A stretch of DNA of 64,000 bases from Nocardioides psychrotolerans. Lineage in GTDB: Bacteria > Actinomycetota > Actinomycetes > Propionibacteriales > Nocardioidaceae. Location: NCBI RefSeq assembly GCF_900113685.1, contig NZ_FOQG01000009.1, forward strand, positions 1 through 64,000. Reading direction: 5' to 3'. The notes beneath the pieces are model-generated. The model was not told where the DNA came from and searched no databases. It saw only the letters and a list, made by a program, of their open reading frames with translations. Shown here piece after piece: positions 26,268 to 35,865 of this stretch. How positions within the stretch are numbered: the stretch's first letter is position 1; each line of letters begins with the position of its first letter. Position numbers and translations under genes: made by a program.

Positions 26268-27230
26268 GTGACCACCACCGACAAGCTCCTGCAGATGGGC
26301 ATCGCGGTGGCGCTGTTCTTCGGCGTCATGGGCGTGATCCTCGTGCTGACCTCCCGGCTCCGATCCCGGGCCGGGGAGCGGCTCCAGACCGCGGCGTTCC
26401 TCGCACCGTCCCTGCTGCTGATCGCGGCCGGGTTGCTCTACCCCGCGATCAAGACGATCTACCAGTCGTTCTACGACGCGGCCGGCACGACGTTCGTCGG
26501 GTTGGACAACTACCAGACCATCGTGACCGACGGTGACCAGCTCCAAGTGCTGCGCAACACCGCGATCTGGGTGGTCCTCACGCCGCTGGCCGCCACGCTG
26601 GTCGGGCTCGTCTATGCCGTCCTCGTCGACCGCGCGAAGTTCGAGAAGTTCGCCAAGGCCCTGATCTTCCTGCCGATGGCGATCTCGCTGGTCGGCGCCT
26701 CGATCATCTGGAAGTTCGTCTACGACTACCGCGGCACCGACGAGAACCAGATCGGCGTCGTCAACCAGATCCTCAAGAGCGTGGGCTTCGACACCTACCG
26801 CTTCCTGCTCACCGAGCCGTGGAACACCCTCTTCCTGATCGTCATCATGATCTGGGTCCAGGCGGGCTTCGCGATGACGATCCTGTCGGCGTCGATCAAG
26901 GCGATCCCCGAGGACGTCATGGAGGCGGCCCGCCTCGACGGCGCCTCGGCGCTCAAGATGTTCCGCTACATCACCGTCCCGAGCATCCGTCCGTCGCTGA
27001 TCGTGGTGCTCACGACCATCAGCATCTCGACGCTCAAGGTCTTCGACATCGTGCGCACCAGCACCGGCGGCAACTTCGGGACCAGCGTGCTCGCCTACGA
27101 GTTCTACGTGCAGAGCTTCCGCTCCTTCAACCAGGGGCTCGGTGCCGCTCTCGCGGTCCTGATCTTCGTCCTGGTGACCCCGATCGTCATCTACAACATC
27201 CGTCAGATGCGAAGGATTGAGGCCCGATGA
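26268..27230 (+). CDS. Sugar ABC importer permease 1 (AglF-like)
   Basis: A 320-residue inner-membrane protein starting at GTG 26268. About seven hydrophobic helices are seen, and the EAA loop that docks the ATPase reads EAARLDGASALKMFRYITVP. The extra N-terminal helix pair before LQTAAFLAPSLLL is typical of AglF/MalF-like subunits. Its stop overlaps the next permease start by 4 bases (ATGA). Confidence 0.85.
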   Translation: MTTTDKLLQMGIAVALFFGVMGVILVLTSRLRSRAGERLQTAAFLAPSLLLIAAGLLYPAIKTIYQSFYDAAGTTFVGLDNYQTIVTDGDQLQVLRNTAIWVVLTPLAATLVGLVYAVLVDRAKFEKFAKALIFLPMAISLVGASIIWKFVYDYRGTDENQIGVVNQILKSVGFDTYRFLLTEPWNTLFLIVIMIWVQAGFAMTILSASIKAIPEDVMEAARLDGASALKMFRYITVPSIRPSLIVVLTTISISTLKVFDIVRTSTGGNFGTSVLAYEFYVQSFRSFNQGLGAALAVLIFVLVTPIVIYNIRQMRRIEAR

Positions 27231-28177
27231 CCGCCATCGCTCCGATCGTGCCCGAGGCCGATCCCGGCCGCGACGCCCCCCGTCGTACGACGTCGGAGGC
27301 GGCGCACACCGGGCTGACGAGCCGCTGGGCCTCGGTCGCCGCGATCGTCATCGCGCTGCTGTGGACCGTGCCGACCTTCGGCCTGTTCGTCTCGTCCTTC
27401 CGGCCCGAGACCGACGTCAAGACCTCGGGCTGGTGGGAGTTCTTCGCCAGCCCCGACGTCACGCTCGACAACTACCGCGCCGTGATCTCGGGCTCCGACA
27501 CCGACCTCGGGACCTACCTGATCAACTCGGTCGTCATCACGATCCCCTCGGTGCTGATCCCGATCAGCCTGGCGACCCTGGCCGCCTACGCGTTCGCGTG
27601 GATGCGCTTCCCGGGACGCAACTTCCTGTTCGTGGCCGTCTTCGCGCTCCAGATCGTCCCGATCCAGGTCACGATGATCCCGCTGCTCTCGGCCTACGTG
27701 CAGCCGCCGTTCAACCTGATGCCGCTCGCCGGCGCCGACGCCCCCGGTGGCGGGCTCTACACGATCTGGCTCTCGCACTCGATCTTCGCGCTCCCGCTGG
27801 CGATCTTCCTGTTGCACAACTTCATGCGCGAGATCCCGGCCGAGCTGATCGAGTCGGCCCGCGTCGACGGCGCCGGCCACGTGCAGATCTTCCGTCGGAT
27901 CATGTTGCCGCTGATGATGCCCGCGATCGCGGCCTTCGGGATCTTCCAGTTCCTCTGGGTGTGGAACGACCTGCTCGTCGCGCTGGTCTTCGGTGGCGGC
28001 AGCCTCGACATCTCGCCACTCACGGTGCGGCTCGCGGAGCTCTCCGGTCAGCGTGGCCAGGACTGGCACCTGCTCTCGGCAGGTGCGTTCGTGTCGCTGG
28101 CGGTCCCGTTGATCGTCTTCCTGTCGCTCCAGCGCTACTTCGTGCGGGGTCTCCTCGCCGGCAGCGTCAAAGGCTGA
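27227..28177 (+). CDS. Sugar ABC importer permease 2 (AglG-like)
   Basis: A 316-residue protein with six hydrophobic helices and the EAA loop ESARVDGAGHVQIFRRIMLP. It is translationally coupled to permease 1 and completes the channel. The gene converges on the beta-glucosidase gene, with 28 bases between stops. Neither permease is followed by an ATPase; the MsiK-like ATPase at 55906 could serve it, as one shared ATPase does in Streptomyces. Confidence 0.85.
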   Translation: MTAIAPIVPEADPGRDAPRRTTSEAAHTGLTSRWASVAAIVIALLWTVPTFGLFVSSFRPETDVKTSGWWEFFASPDVTLDNYRAVISGSDTDLGTYLINSVVITIPSVLIPISLATLAAYAFAWMRFPGRNFLFVAVFALQIVPIQVTMIPLLSAYVQPPFNLMPLAGADAPGGGLYTIWLSHSIFALPLAIFLLHNFMREIPAELIESARVDGAGHVQIFRRIMLPLMMPAIAAFGIFQFLWVWNDLLVALVFGGGSLDISPLTVRLAELSGQRGQDWHLLSAGAFVSLAVPLIVFLSLQRYFVRGLLAGSVKG

Positions 28178-28205
28178 GGTCGTCGCGATGGAGCCTGCCG
28201 GAGCC

Positions 28206-29591
28206 TCAGGCTCGCGAGCGGGCCTCCGCGGCGAGCCAGTCGTACGACGCCTTCGGCGTGCGGGTCTGGTCGGAGGGGTCGATGTGGACGAGGCCGAAGG
28301 TCTTGGTGTAGCCCTCTGCCCACTCGAAGTTGTCGAGCAGCGTCCACACGACGTAGGCGCGCACGTCCGCCCCGGCCGCGCGGGCGCGCTCGGTGGCGGC
28401 GAGGTGGTCGCGCAGGTAGGCGATCCGGTCGTCGTCCTGGACCCGGCCGTCGACGACAGCGCGGTCGGCGTAGGCCGCACCGTTCTCCATGACGAGCACG
28501 GGCAGTGCGGTGCGCCGGGCGGTCTCGACCAGCAGCTCCTCGAGCCCGGCCGCCTCGACCTCCCAGCCGATGTCGGTCACGGGCTCGCGCACGACCAGGT
28601 CGAACGACGGCACCCCGGGGTAGGCCTGCCCCTCGGGGTGGTCGTGGGTCGCGGCGTCGGCTCCGGGCAGGTCGGGACGCACCGGCGTGTAGTAGTTGAT
28701 GCCGACCCAGTCGGCCGAGCCGTGGACGAGCTCCAGGTCGCCGTCGCGGACGAGCTCGGGGTCAGCCAGCTCGGGAGCCACACGGAGCAAGCCCTCGTCG
28801 TAGGCCCCGTCGACCAGCGGGTTCAGCCAGACCCGGTTGCGCACGGCGTCGACGCCGTCGGCGACCTCGGCCACCTCGGGACGCTCGGGACGTTCGGGCC
28901 AGATCGGGGCCAGGTTGAGCACGATCCCGACGTCGCACGGGCTTGCGGCGCGCATCCGCTCCGCTGCCATCGCGTGGCCGAGCATCAGGTGGTGGGCGGC
29001 CCGGTGGGCCAGGCCGCCCTCGCGCCGACCCGGTGCGTGCACGCCTGCGGCGTAGCCCAGGTAGGCCGCGCACCACGGCTCGTTGTGCGTCGCCCACAGC
29101 CCGACCCGGTCGGCCAGCCGCTCGTGCACGACCATCGCGTAGTCGGCGAAGGCCTCCGCCGTCTCGCGCACCAGCCAGCCGCCGGCGTCCTCGAGGGGCT
29201 GGGGGAGGTCCCAGTGGTAGAGCGTCGCGGTCGGCTTCACGCCCCGCGCGAGCAGGCTGTCGACCAGGCGGTCGTAGTAGTCCAGCCCGCGGCTCTCCAC
29301 CTGTCCGGTGCCGCGGGGCACGATGCGCGGCCAGGCGACCGAGAATCGATACCAGTCCACGCCGAGGCCGGCCACCAGGTCGGCGTCCTCCTCGGAGCGG
29401 TGGTAGGAGTCGCAGGCCACCGCTCCGTCGCTGCCGTCGCGGACCGCTCCCGGCCGCTGGGTGAAGGTGTCCCAGATCGACGCCCCCCGGCCGTCCTCCG
29501 TCGTCGCGCCCTCGATCTGGTAGGACGCGGTCGCCGTCCCGAGCTCGAGGGTCGATCCGTCCGGGAGGCGCGAGGGTGCGACGTGGGTCAT
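28206..29591 (-). CDS. Beta-glucosidase, glycoside hydrolase family 1
   Basis: A 461-residue retaining glycosidase. The acid/base Glu171 is in THNEP, the nucleophile Glu369 is in VMENG, and YQIEGA and FSVAWPRI are at the expected N-terminal places. There is no signal peptide, so it acts on sugars after uptake. The usual nucleophile motif is TENG; here Val-Met precedes ENG. The start at 29591 has TACGGT 6 bases upstream. It is divergent from the LacI-type gene and convergent with the importer. Confidence 0.92.
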   Translation of the reverse strand: MTHVAPSRLPDGSTLELGTATASYQIEGATTEDGRGASIWDTFTQRPGAVRDGSDGAVACDSYHRSEEDADLVAGLGVDWYRFSVAWPRIVPRGTGQVESRGLDYYDRLVDSLLARGVKPTATLYHWDLPQPLEDAGGWLVRETAEAFADYAMVVHERLADRVGLWATHNEPWCAAYLGYAAGVHAPGRREGGLAHRAAHHLMLGHAMAAERMRAASPCDVGIVLNLAPIWPERPERPEVAEVADGVDAVRNRVWLNPLVDGAYDEGLLRVAPELADPELVRDGDLELVHGSADWVGINYYTPVRPDLPGADAATHDHPEGQAYPGVPSFDLVVREPVTDIGWEVEAAGLEELLVETARRTALPVLVMENGAAYADRAVVDGRVQDDDRIAYLRDHLAATERARAAGADVRAYVVWTLLDNFEWAEGYTKTFGLVHIDPSDQTRTPKASYDWLAAEARSRA

Positions 29592-29597
29592 GAGGCC

Positions 29598-29603
29598 ACC
29601 GTA
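29598..29603 (-). promoter_or_regulatory. Likely -10 element TACGGT
   Basis: Read leftward, it ends 6 bases before the beta-glucosidase ATG at 29591, within the 47-base divergent gap. Confidence 0.5.
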
Positions 29604-29638
29604 TTCTCCTCGCCGGACCAGAGAGGAGGCCCGCGACG

Positions 29639-30670
29639 ATGACCAGCATCGACGACGTCGCCCGCGAGGTCGGCATGAGCACCGCGACGGTCTCCCGCGC
29701 GCTGCGCGGCCTGCCCCGGGTCTCGCAGGAGACCCGCGACCGGGTGATCGAGACCGCGCGGCGGTTGGGCTACGTCCCGTCCCCGCACGCGGCCAGCCTG
29801 GCCAGCGGGCGCACCGGCACCATCGCGATCGTGGTGCCGTTCGTGACCCGGTGGTTCTTCGCGATGGTGGTCGACGGCGCCGAGCAGGTGCTGCGCGCCC
29901 AGGGTTTCGACGTGCTGCTCTACAACCTCGCCGGCGACGTCGGCACGCGCCACCGGGTTCTCCAGACCCATGTCCTGACCAAGCGGGTCGACGCGATCCT
30001 CGTCCTCGGCCTGGGCCCCACCGCGGAGGAGGTCGCGTGGCTCACCCAGCAGGCCTGCCCGGTGGTGATCCTCGGCGCCGAGGTGCCGCAGTGGCCCAGC
30101 GTGCGGATCGACGACGTGGCGGTGTCCCGCACCGCCGTGGGGCACCTGATCGAGCTGGGGCACCGTCGCATCGCCTACGTCGGCAGCCTGGTCGACGAGG
30201 GCCTCGACTTCGCGACACCGAGGGCGCGGCGACGCGCCTACCGGGAGATGCTGGCCGAGCACGCGATCGAGCACGACCCCGCGCTGGAGACCGAGGGGCA
30301 CTTCACCCTCGTCGGGGGTCGCCAGGCAGGCAACGCGCTGCTGGACCTCCCGCAGCGCCCGACCGCGGTCTTCTGCGCCTCCGACGAGATGGCGATCGGG
30401 GTGCTGCGCGCCAGCCGCGAGCGCGGGGTGAGGGTGCCCGAGGACTGGTCGGTCATCGGGATCGACGACCACGAGATGGCTCCTTACTTCGACCTCACCA
30501 CGGTCCGCCAGCCGGTCAGCGAGCAGGGGGCGGTGGCCGGCCGGCACATCCTGCGCTGCCTCGGCGTGGCGACGGTCGAGGAGCCCGAGCACGTCGTGCT
30601 CCCCACCGAGCTGGTGGTGCGCGGGACGACCGCTGAGATCGGTCTGTCGGCGCAACCTACGCGCGGGTAG
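29639..30670 (+). CDS. LacI-family transcriptional regulator
   Basis: A 343-residue repressor. The helix-turn-helix IDDVAREVGMSTATVSRAL (4-22) is followed by a hinge and a periplasmic-binding-like effector domain with DDVAVSR, FCASDEMAIG and IDDHEM. Effector sugar binding would release DNA. GGAGG lies upstream of the ATG. By position it most likely controls the sugar importer and the beta-glucosidase, through the palindrome at 24679. Confidence 0.9.
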   Translation: MTSIDDVAREVGMSTATVSRALRGLPRVSQETRDRVIETARRLGYVPSPHAASLASGRTGTIAIVVPFVTRWFFAMVVDGAEQVLRAQGFDVLLYNLAGDVGTRHRVLQTHVLTKRVDAILVLGLGPTAEEVAWLTQQACPVVILGAEVPQWPSVRIDDVAVSRTAVGHLIELGHRRIAYVGSLVDEGLDFATPRARRRAYREMLAEHAIEHDPALETEGHFTLVGGRQAGNALLDLPQRPTAVFCASDEMAIGVLRASRERGVRVPEDWSVIGIDDHEMAPYFDLTTVRQPVSEQGAVAGRHILRCLGVATVEEPEHVVLPTELVVRGTTAEIGLSAQPTRG

Positions 30671-30707
30671 GTTCTGCCCCAGGACCTCAAGGTGAAGGGC
30701 GTCACAC

Positions 30708-32288
30708 ATGCCGCAGGACACGTACGACTACGTCATCGTCGGAGCCGGGAGCGCGGGCGCCGTGCTCGCCGCGCGACTCACGGAGGACCCGGGCACCACC
30801 GTGCTCCTCCTCGAGGCGGGAGGTGAGGCCGACGCCGACGAGGTGATGATCCCCGCCGCGTTCCCCACGATGTTCAAGACCAAGTGGGACTGGAACTACT
30901 CCACGACCGAGCAGAAGCAGCTCCACGGACGTCGTGCCTACTGGCCGCGGATGAAGGCCCTCGGTGGCTGCTCGTCGATGAACGCGATGATCTACATCCG
31001 CGGCAACCGCGCCGACTACGACTCCTGGCGTGACCAGTACGGCGCCGAGGGGTGGGGCTTCGACGACGTCCTGCCCTACTTCGTGCGCTCGGAGGGCAAC
31101 ACCCGCCTCGGCGGGCCGCTGCACGGGCAGGACGGCCCGCTGCACGTGGAGGACCGCACCTACAGCCACGAGCTGAGCCACCTCTTCGTGCAGAGCGCGG
31201 TGAGCGCCGGGCACAAGCCGACCGACGACTTCAACGGCGCCGAGCAGGAGGGTGCCGGGCTCTTCCAGGTCACCTGCAAGCAGGGTCGGCGCTGGTCGAC
31301 CAACGAGGGCTACCTCCGTCCTGCCCGCACGCGTCCCAACCTGACGGTCACGACGGGCGCCCTCGCCTCGCGGCTGGAGATCTCCGGCGAGCGCGCCACC
31401 GGCGTGACCTTCCGCCAGTCCGGCGCCGAGCACACCGTCCACGCCTCCCGCGAGGTGCTGCTCTGCGGCGGCGCCGTCAACAGCCCGCAGCTGCTGATGC
31501 TCTCCGGCATCGGCCCGGCGACCCACCTCGCCGAGGTCGGCATCGAGACCAAGGTCGAGCTCAGCGGAGTGGGCGCCAACCTGCAGGACCACCCGGTGAC
31601 CCCGCTGCTCTGGTACACCCGCGGAACGACCGACCTGGGCCAGCTCAACAACCTCACCAACTTCATCCGCTGGAAGGCGCGCGGCACCGGCCCGTTGGCC
31701 TCCAACGTCGGCGAGGCCGGTGCGTTCTTCGCCAGTCGCGAGGGGCTCAGCGCACCGGACATCCAGATCCACGCGGCTCCGGCCGGCTTCTACGACAACG
31801 GCCTGCGCGAGCCCACGAGCCGCATGTTCACCGCCGCCCCGACGTTGGTCTCCGTGCAGAGCCGTGGATCGATCCGGCTGCGTTCGGCGGACCCGTCGTG
31901 GCACCCCGCCATCGACGCGGCCTACCTCGAGGACCAGACGGACCTCGACGCCCTCCTCGCGGGAGCCCGTCGCACCTTCGAGATCGTGACGCAGGGTGCC
32001 CTGAGCAACTACATCGACCGACCGTGGAACCTGCCCCACCACCCGACCGACGAGGACCTCCTCGAGCACATTCGCACCTGGACGCAGACGCTCTACCACC
32101 CGGTCGCCACCTGCGCGATGGGCAACGGCGAGGACGCCGTCGTCGACGCCCGGCTCAAGGTCCGCGGCGTCGAGGGACTGCGCGTCGTGGACGCCTCCGT
32201 CATGCCCGCCGTGCCGCGAGGCAACACCAACGCCCCCACCGTGATGGTGGCCGAGAAGGCCGCCGACGAGATCAGGAAGAACCGATGA
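30708..32288 (+). CDS. GMC-family oxidoreductase (choline-dehydrogenase-like)
   Basis: A 526-residue flavoprotein. FAD-binding GAGSAG lies at 12-17, with LLLEAGGE, the GMC signature GGCSSMNAMIYIRGN near 86-100 and the catalytic His in LYHPVATCAMG near 463. Such enzymes oxidise alcohols to aldehydes. The next gene, an aldehyde dehydrogenase overlapping by 4 bases, would take the product to the acid, as BetA and BetB do for choline to betaine. No choline transporter or BetI is nearby, so other alcohols are possible. Confidence 0.85.
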   Translation: MPQDTYDYVIVGAGSAGAVLAARLTEDPGTTVLLLEAGGEADADEVMIPAAFPTMFKTKWDWNYSTTEQKQLHGRRAYWPRMKALGGCSSMNAMIYIRGNRADYDSWRDQYGAEGWGFDDVLPYFVRSEGNTRLGGPLHGQDGPLHVEDRTYSHELSHLFVQSAVSAGHKPTDDFNGAEQEGAGLFQVTCKQGRRWSTNEGYLRPARTRPNLTVTTGALASRLEISGERATGVTFRQSGAEHTVHASREVLLCGGAVNSPQLLMLSGIGPATHLAEVGIETKVELSGVGANLQDHPVTPLLWYTRGTTDLGQLNNLTNFIRWKARGTGPLASNVGEAGAFFASREGLSAPDIQIHAAPAGFYDNGLREPTSRMFTAAPTLVSVQSRGSIRLRSADPSWHPAIDAAYLEDQTDLDALLAGARRTFEIVTQGALSNYIDRPWNLPHHPTDEDLLEHIRTWTQTLYHPVATCAMGNGEDAVVDARLKVRGVEGLRVVDASVMPAVPRGNTNAPTVMVAEKAADEIRKNR

Positions 32289-33802
32289 CCGAGATCCAGG
32301 ACCGTCCCGCAGCCCCCCTCGCCACGGCGACGTTCGAGTCGCTCAGCCCGATCACCGGCGACGTGGTCGGCATCCACCCGGTCCACACCGCCGAGGAGGT
32401 CGAGGCCGCGGTGGCTCGCGCCCGCGACGCCGCGACCTGGTGGGCGGGTCTGTCCTACGACGCACGGGCGACGCACCTGAGCACGTGGAAGGGGGTCATC
32501 ACGCGACGTCTCGCGCAGCTGGCCGACCTGATGCACCAGGAGACCGGCAAGCCCCACGGCGACGCGATGCTCGAGGCCGCGCTGGCGATCGACCACCTGG
32601 CCTGGGCCGGCGGGCACGCCGAGAAGGTCCTCAAGCGGCGGCGCGTGCCGTCCGGGCTGCTGATGGCCAACCAGGCCGCGTCCGTGGAGTACCGCCCGCT
32701 CGGGGTCGTCGGGGTCATCGGCCCGTGGAACTACCCGGTCTTCACGCCGATGGGCTCGATCGGCTACGCCCTGGCCGCCGGCAACGCGGTCGTCTTCAAG
32801 CCCAGCGAGTACACCCCCGGCGTCGGCGAGTGGCTGGCCCGCACGTTCCAGGAGACCGTCGGCCGGCCGGTCCTCCAGGTCGTCACCGGTTTCGGCGACA
32901 CAGGCGCCGCGCTGTGTCGCGCCGGTGTCGACAAGGTGGCCTTCACCGGCTCCACCGCGACCGGCAAGCGGGTCATGGCGGCCTGCGCGGAGAACCTCGT
33001 GCCGGTGATCATCGAGGCGGGCGGCAAGGACGCCGTGATCGTCGACGCCGACGCCGACCTCGAGGCCGCGGCGGACGCGACGCTGTGGGGCGCCTGCTCC
33101 AACGCCGGCCAGACCTGCGCGGGGGTGGAGCGGGTCTACGTCCACGACCGGGTCTACGACCAGTTCATGTCCGTGCTCACCGAGAAGGCGCGCGACCTGC
33201 ACGCCGACGCGAGCCCCGGCTCGCAGATGGGCCCGATCACGATGCCCCGGCAGATGGACGTGATCCGCAGCCACATCCAGGACGCGCTCGACCGGGGTGG
33301 CCGTGCGGTCGTCGGCGGCCTCGACGCCGTGGGGGAGCGGTTCGTGCAGCCGACGATCCTCGTCGACGTGCCGGAGGACTCGCTCGCCGTGCAGGAGGAG
33401 ACCTTCGGCCCCACCGTCACGGTGGCGCGCGTGCGCGACATGGAGGAGGCGATCGCGCGCACCAACGCGACCCGGTACGGCCTCGGCTCGACGGTGTTCT
33501 CCAAGTCCCGCGGCATGGAGATCGCCGAGCGGATCCGGTCGGGCATGACCGCGATCAACGGCATCATCAGCTTCGCCGCGATCCCGTCGCTGCCCTTCGG
33601 TGGGGTGGGCGACTCCGGCTTCGGGCGCATCCACGGCCCCGACGGCCTGCGTGAGTTCACCTACGCCAAGGCGATCGCGCGTCAGCGCTTCAAGCCGGCC
33701 ATGGCGCTCACGTCGTTCGGGCGCACGGCGAAGGCCGACCAGCAGCTCGCCACGATCATGACGATGCTGCACGGTCGCGGCACGACGATCCCGAAGGACT
33801 GA
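32285..33802 (+). CDS. NAD(P)-dependent aldehyde dehydrogenase
   Basis: A 505-residue enzyme. It has PWNYPVFTPMGSI, the cofactor segment FTGSTATGKRVM, the base Glu in IEAGGKD and the nucleophile Cys in NAGQTCAGVERV. The ending PSLPFGGVGDSGFGR is characteristic. It resembles the succinate-semialdehyde/benzaldehyde type more than classical BetB. It is translationally coupled to the GMC oxidoreductase, so it probably oxidises that enzyme's product. It converges on the thioredoxin gene with 8 bases between. Confidence 0.88.
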   Translation: MTEIQDRPAAPLATATFESLSPITGDVVGIHPVHTAEEVEAAVARARDAATWWAGLSYDARATHLSTWKGVITRRLAQLADLMHQETGKPHGDAMLEAALAIDHLAWAGGHAEKVLKRRRVPSGLLMANQAASVEYRPLGVVGVIGPWNYPVFTPMGSIGYALAAGNAVVFKPSEYTPGVGEWLARTFQETVGRPVLQVVTGFGDTGAALCRAGVDKVAFTGSTATGKRVMAACAENLVPVIIEAGGKDAVIVDADADLEAAADATLWGACSNAGQTCAGVERVYVHDRVYDQFMSVLTEKARDLHADASPGSQMGPITMPRQMDVIRSHIQDALDRGGRAVVGGLDAVGERFVQPTILVDVPEDSLAVQEETFGPTVTVARVRDMEEAIARTNATRYGLGSTVFSKSRGMEIAERIRSGMTAINGIISFAAIPSLPFGGVGDSGFGRIHGPDGLREFTYAKAIARQRFKPAMALTSFGRTAKADQQLATIMTMLHGRGTTIPKD

Positions 33803-33810
33803 GCGCAGGC

Positions 33811-34197
33811 TCAGCCCGTCGCGCCGTCCTGCTCCTCGCCCTCGGCGGCAGCGATCTGGCGTCGTACGTCGATCATGTCGAGCCCCTTGATCCCGGCGAT
33901 GACCTGCTCGAGGCCGGCGGGTGGGAGCGCGCCGGGCTGGGCGAAGACCAGGATCCCCTCGCGGAAGGCCATCAGCGTGGGGATCGACTGGATCCCGGCT
34001 GCGGCGGAGAGCTCGTGCTGTTCCTCGGTGTTGATCGACCCGAACGTCACGTCGGTGTGCACCTCGGAGGCGGCCTCGTAGGTCGGGGCGAACTGCTGGC
34101 ACGGACCGCACCAGCTTGCCCAGAAGTCGACGAGCAGGATGTCGTCGCTCTCGACGTGAGACGTGAAGTTGTCGTTGGTCAGCTCGATGGTGGCCAT
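33811..34197 (-). CDS. trxA: Thioredoxin
   Basis: A 128-residue protein with FWASWCGPC as the redox site, the cis-proline IPTLM and the thioredoxin-fold core. The C-terminus continues some 20 residues beyond a minimal thioredoxin with a charged tail. A general disulfide reductant, it could supply MsrA. The ATG at 34197 is chosen since TACGGT lies 6 bases upstream and the frame to 34218 adds nothing family-like. Confidence 0.9.
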   Translation of the reverse strand: MATIELTNDNFTSHVESDDILLVDFWASWCGPCQQFAPTYEAASEVHTDVTFGSINTEEQHELSAAAGIQSIPTLMAFREGILVFAQPGALPPAGLEQVIAGIKGLDMIDVRRQIAAAEGEEQDGATG

Positions 34198-34203
34198 GTC
34201 TCC

Positions 34204-34209
34204 ACCGTA
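34204..34209 (-). promoter_or_regulatory. Likely -10 element TACGGT
   Basis: Leftward; it ends 6 bases before the thioredoxin ATG at 34197. Confidence 0.5.
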
Positions 34210-34255
34210 CGACGACACCCCAGGCCCGTCACGTCGGCGGCGGTTGGGCGGTGGC

Positions 34256-34999
34256 TCAGCGCAGGGTGTAGGTGGCCAGCGAGACGCCGACGTAGTGGCT
34301 CACGAACGCCAGGATCGTGAAGGTGTGGAAGACCTCGTGGAAGCCGAACCACTGCGGCCACGGATTGGGCTTCTTGAAGCCGTAGACGATGCCGCCGGCG
34401 GTGTAGAAGAGCCCACCGACGGCGATCAGGATGAGCACCGCCGTGCCGGGGCCGTTGCCGAGGCGTGAGGAGGCCCCGTCGATGAAACCGGGGATGAAGA
34501 AGACCGCGGCCCAGCCCATGCCGATGTAGATCGGGGTGTAGAGCCAGCGCGGGGCATCGGTCCAGAACACCCGGAAGAGGACCCCGAGGATGGCGCAGGC
34601 CCAGACGGTGGTCAGCAGCACGACCCGCTGCGTGCCCTCGAGCAGCATCAGCGTGAGGGGGGTGTAGGAGCCGGCGATGAGCACGAAGATGTTGGCGTGG
34701 TCGAAGCGTCGCAGCGTCTGCCAGGTCCGTGGCGACCAGGACCCCGTGTGATAGATCGCCGACACACCGAAGAGCAGCAGGGCGCTGGCGGCGAAGACAG
34801 CGGAGCCCCAGCGGGTGGTGGTGTCGGGGGAGAGCACGATCAGCACGATCCCGCCGGCGAGGGCCAACGGGGTCAGGGCGAGGTGCAGCCACCCACGCAG
34901 CCGGGGCTTGACCTCGGCGAGGGTCTCGCTGACGACGTCGCCGAGATGGTCGAGCCCGGCGCGAACCGCTTCGTTGGCGTGGCGTCGGGTCGAGTCCAT
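34256..34999 (-). CDS. Hemolysin III-like membrane protein (PAQR family)
   Basis: A 247-residue protein with seven hydrophobic helices from about residue 38. It has the family's polar motifs SAIYHTGSW, HEVFHTF and SHYVG, whose histidines bind zinc in relatives. The bacterial role is poorly understood despite the hemolysin name. A charged N-terminus precedes the first helix. The start is supported by TACCTT 6 bases upstream. Confidence 0.88.
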   Translation of the reverse strand: MDSTRRHANEAVRAGLDHLGDVVSETLAEVKPRLRGWLHLALTPLALAGGIVLIVLSPDTTTRWGSAVFAASALLLFGVSAIYHTGSWSPRTWQTLRRFDHANIFVLIAGSYTPLTLMLLEGTQRVVLLTTVWACAILGVLFRVFWTDAPRWLYTPIYIGMGWAAVFFIPGFIDGASSRLGNGPGTAVLILIAVGGLFYTAGGIVYGFKKPNPWPQWFGFHEVFHTFTILAFVSHYVGVSLATYTLR

Positions 35000-35005
35000 G
35001 ACTCC

Positions 35006-35011
35006 AAGGTA
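35006..35011 (-). promoter_or_regulatory. Likely -10 element TACCTT
   Basis: Leftward; it ends 6 bases before the ATG at 34999. Confidence 0.5.
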
Positions 35012-35079
35012 CCCACTACGCGTGAGCTGCCACGGATCGGCGCCGAACAGGTCACGATCCCCGCGATGTCCCGAGCCCC

Positions 35080-35085
35080 TACGAT
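35080..35085 (+). promoter_or_regulatory. Likely -10 element TACGAT
   Basis: It ends 6 bases before the ATG at 35092. Confidence 0.55.
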
Positions 35086-35091
35086 CAGGAC

Positions 35092-35865
35092 ATGGCGGAC
35101 TGGAAGCGTGGGCTCAGGAGCGTGCTCTACCCCGCCTACGAGTCCCGGATCCTGCGCCGGATGCCGGACAACCTGCCCCAGCACGTCGGGGTGATGCTCG
35201 ACGGCAACCGCCGCTGGGCCAAGGAGGTGGGTCGCGACACCGCTCACGGGCACCGCGCCGGAGCCGCCAACATCGAGCCGCTCCTCGGCTGGTGCGACGA
35301 GGTCGGCATCGAGGTCGTCACGCTGTGGCTGCTCTCGACCGACAACCTCAACCGCCCCGAGGCCGAGCTCACGCCGCTGCTGGAGATCATCGAGGAGGCC
35401 GTCGACTCGCTGGCCGACCAGCGCAAGTGGCGGCTGCACCCCGTGGGGGCGCTCGACCTGCTGCCCGCCGCGACCTCCGCGCGGCTCAAGGCCGCCGCCG
35501 AGGCCACGCGCGACGTCGACGGGATGCTCGTCAACATCGCGGTCGGCTACGGCGGGCGACGCGAGATCGCCGACGCCGTCCGCTCCCTGCTCCACGAACA
35601 CGCCGCCAAAGGCACCTCCCTGGAGGAGCTGGCCGCCATCTTGGACGTCGAGGACATCTCCGACCACCTCTACACCAAGGGCCAGCCCGACCCCGATCTC
35701 GTGATCCGTACGTCGGGCGAGCAGCGGCTGGGCGGGTTCCTGCTGTGGCAGAGCGCCAAGTCGGAGTTCTACTTCTGCGAGGCCTACTGGCCCGACTTCC
35801 GGCGCGTCGACTTCCTGCGCGCGATCCGGGCCTACGCCAACCGCGAACGACGTCACGGGTCGTAG
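35092..35865 (+). CDS. uppS: Cis-prenyl (polyprenyl diphosphate) transferase
   Basis: A 257-residue enzyme of the UPP synthase family, which extends an allylic diphosphate with isopentenyl diphosphate to make the lipid carrier for the cell wall. It has MLDGNRRWAK with the catalytic Asp at the usual place, GHRAGA, LWLLSTDNLNRP and IRTSGEQRLGGFLLWQ. Actinobacteria often have two such enzymes, one making short Z-farnesyl diphosphate, and I cannot tell which this is. Confidence 0.9.
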   Translation: MADWKRGLRSVLYPAYESRILRRMPDNLPQHVGVMLDGNRRWAKEVGRDTAHGHRAGAANIEPLLGWCDEVGIEVVTLWLLSTDNLNRPEAELTPLLEIIEEAVDSLADQRKWRLHPVGALDLLPAATSARLKAAAEATRDVDGMLVNIAVGYGGRREIADAVRSLLHEHAAKGTSLEELAAILDVEDISDHLYTKGQPDPDLVIRTSGEQRLGGFLLWQSAKSEFYFCEAYWPDFRRVDFLRAIRAYANRERRHGS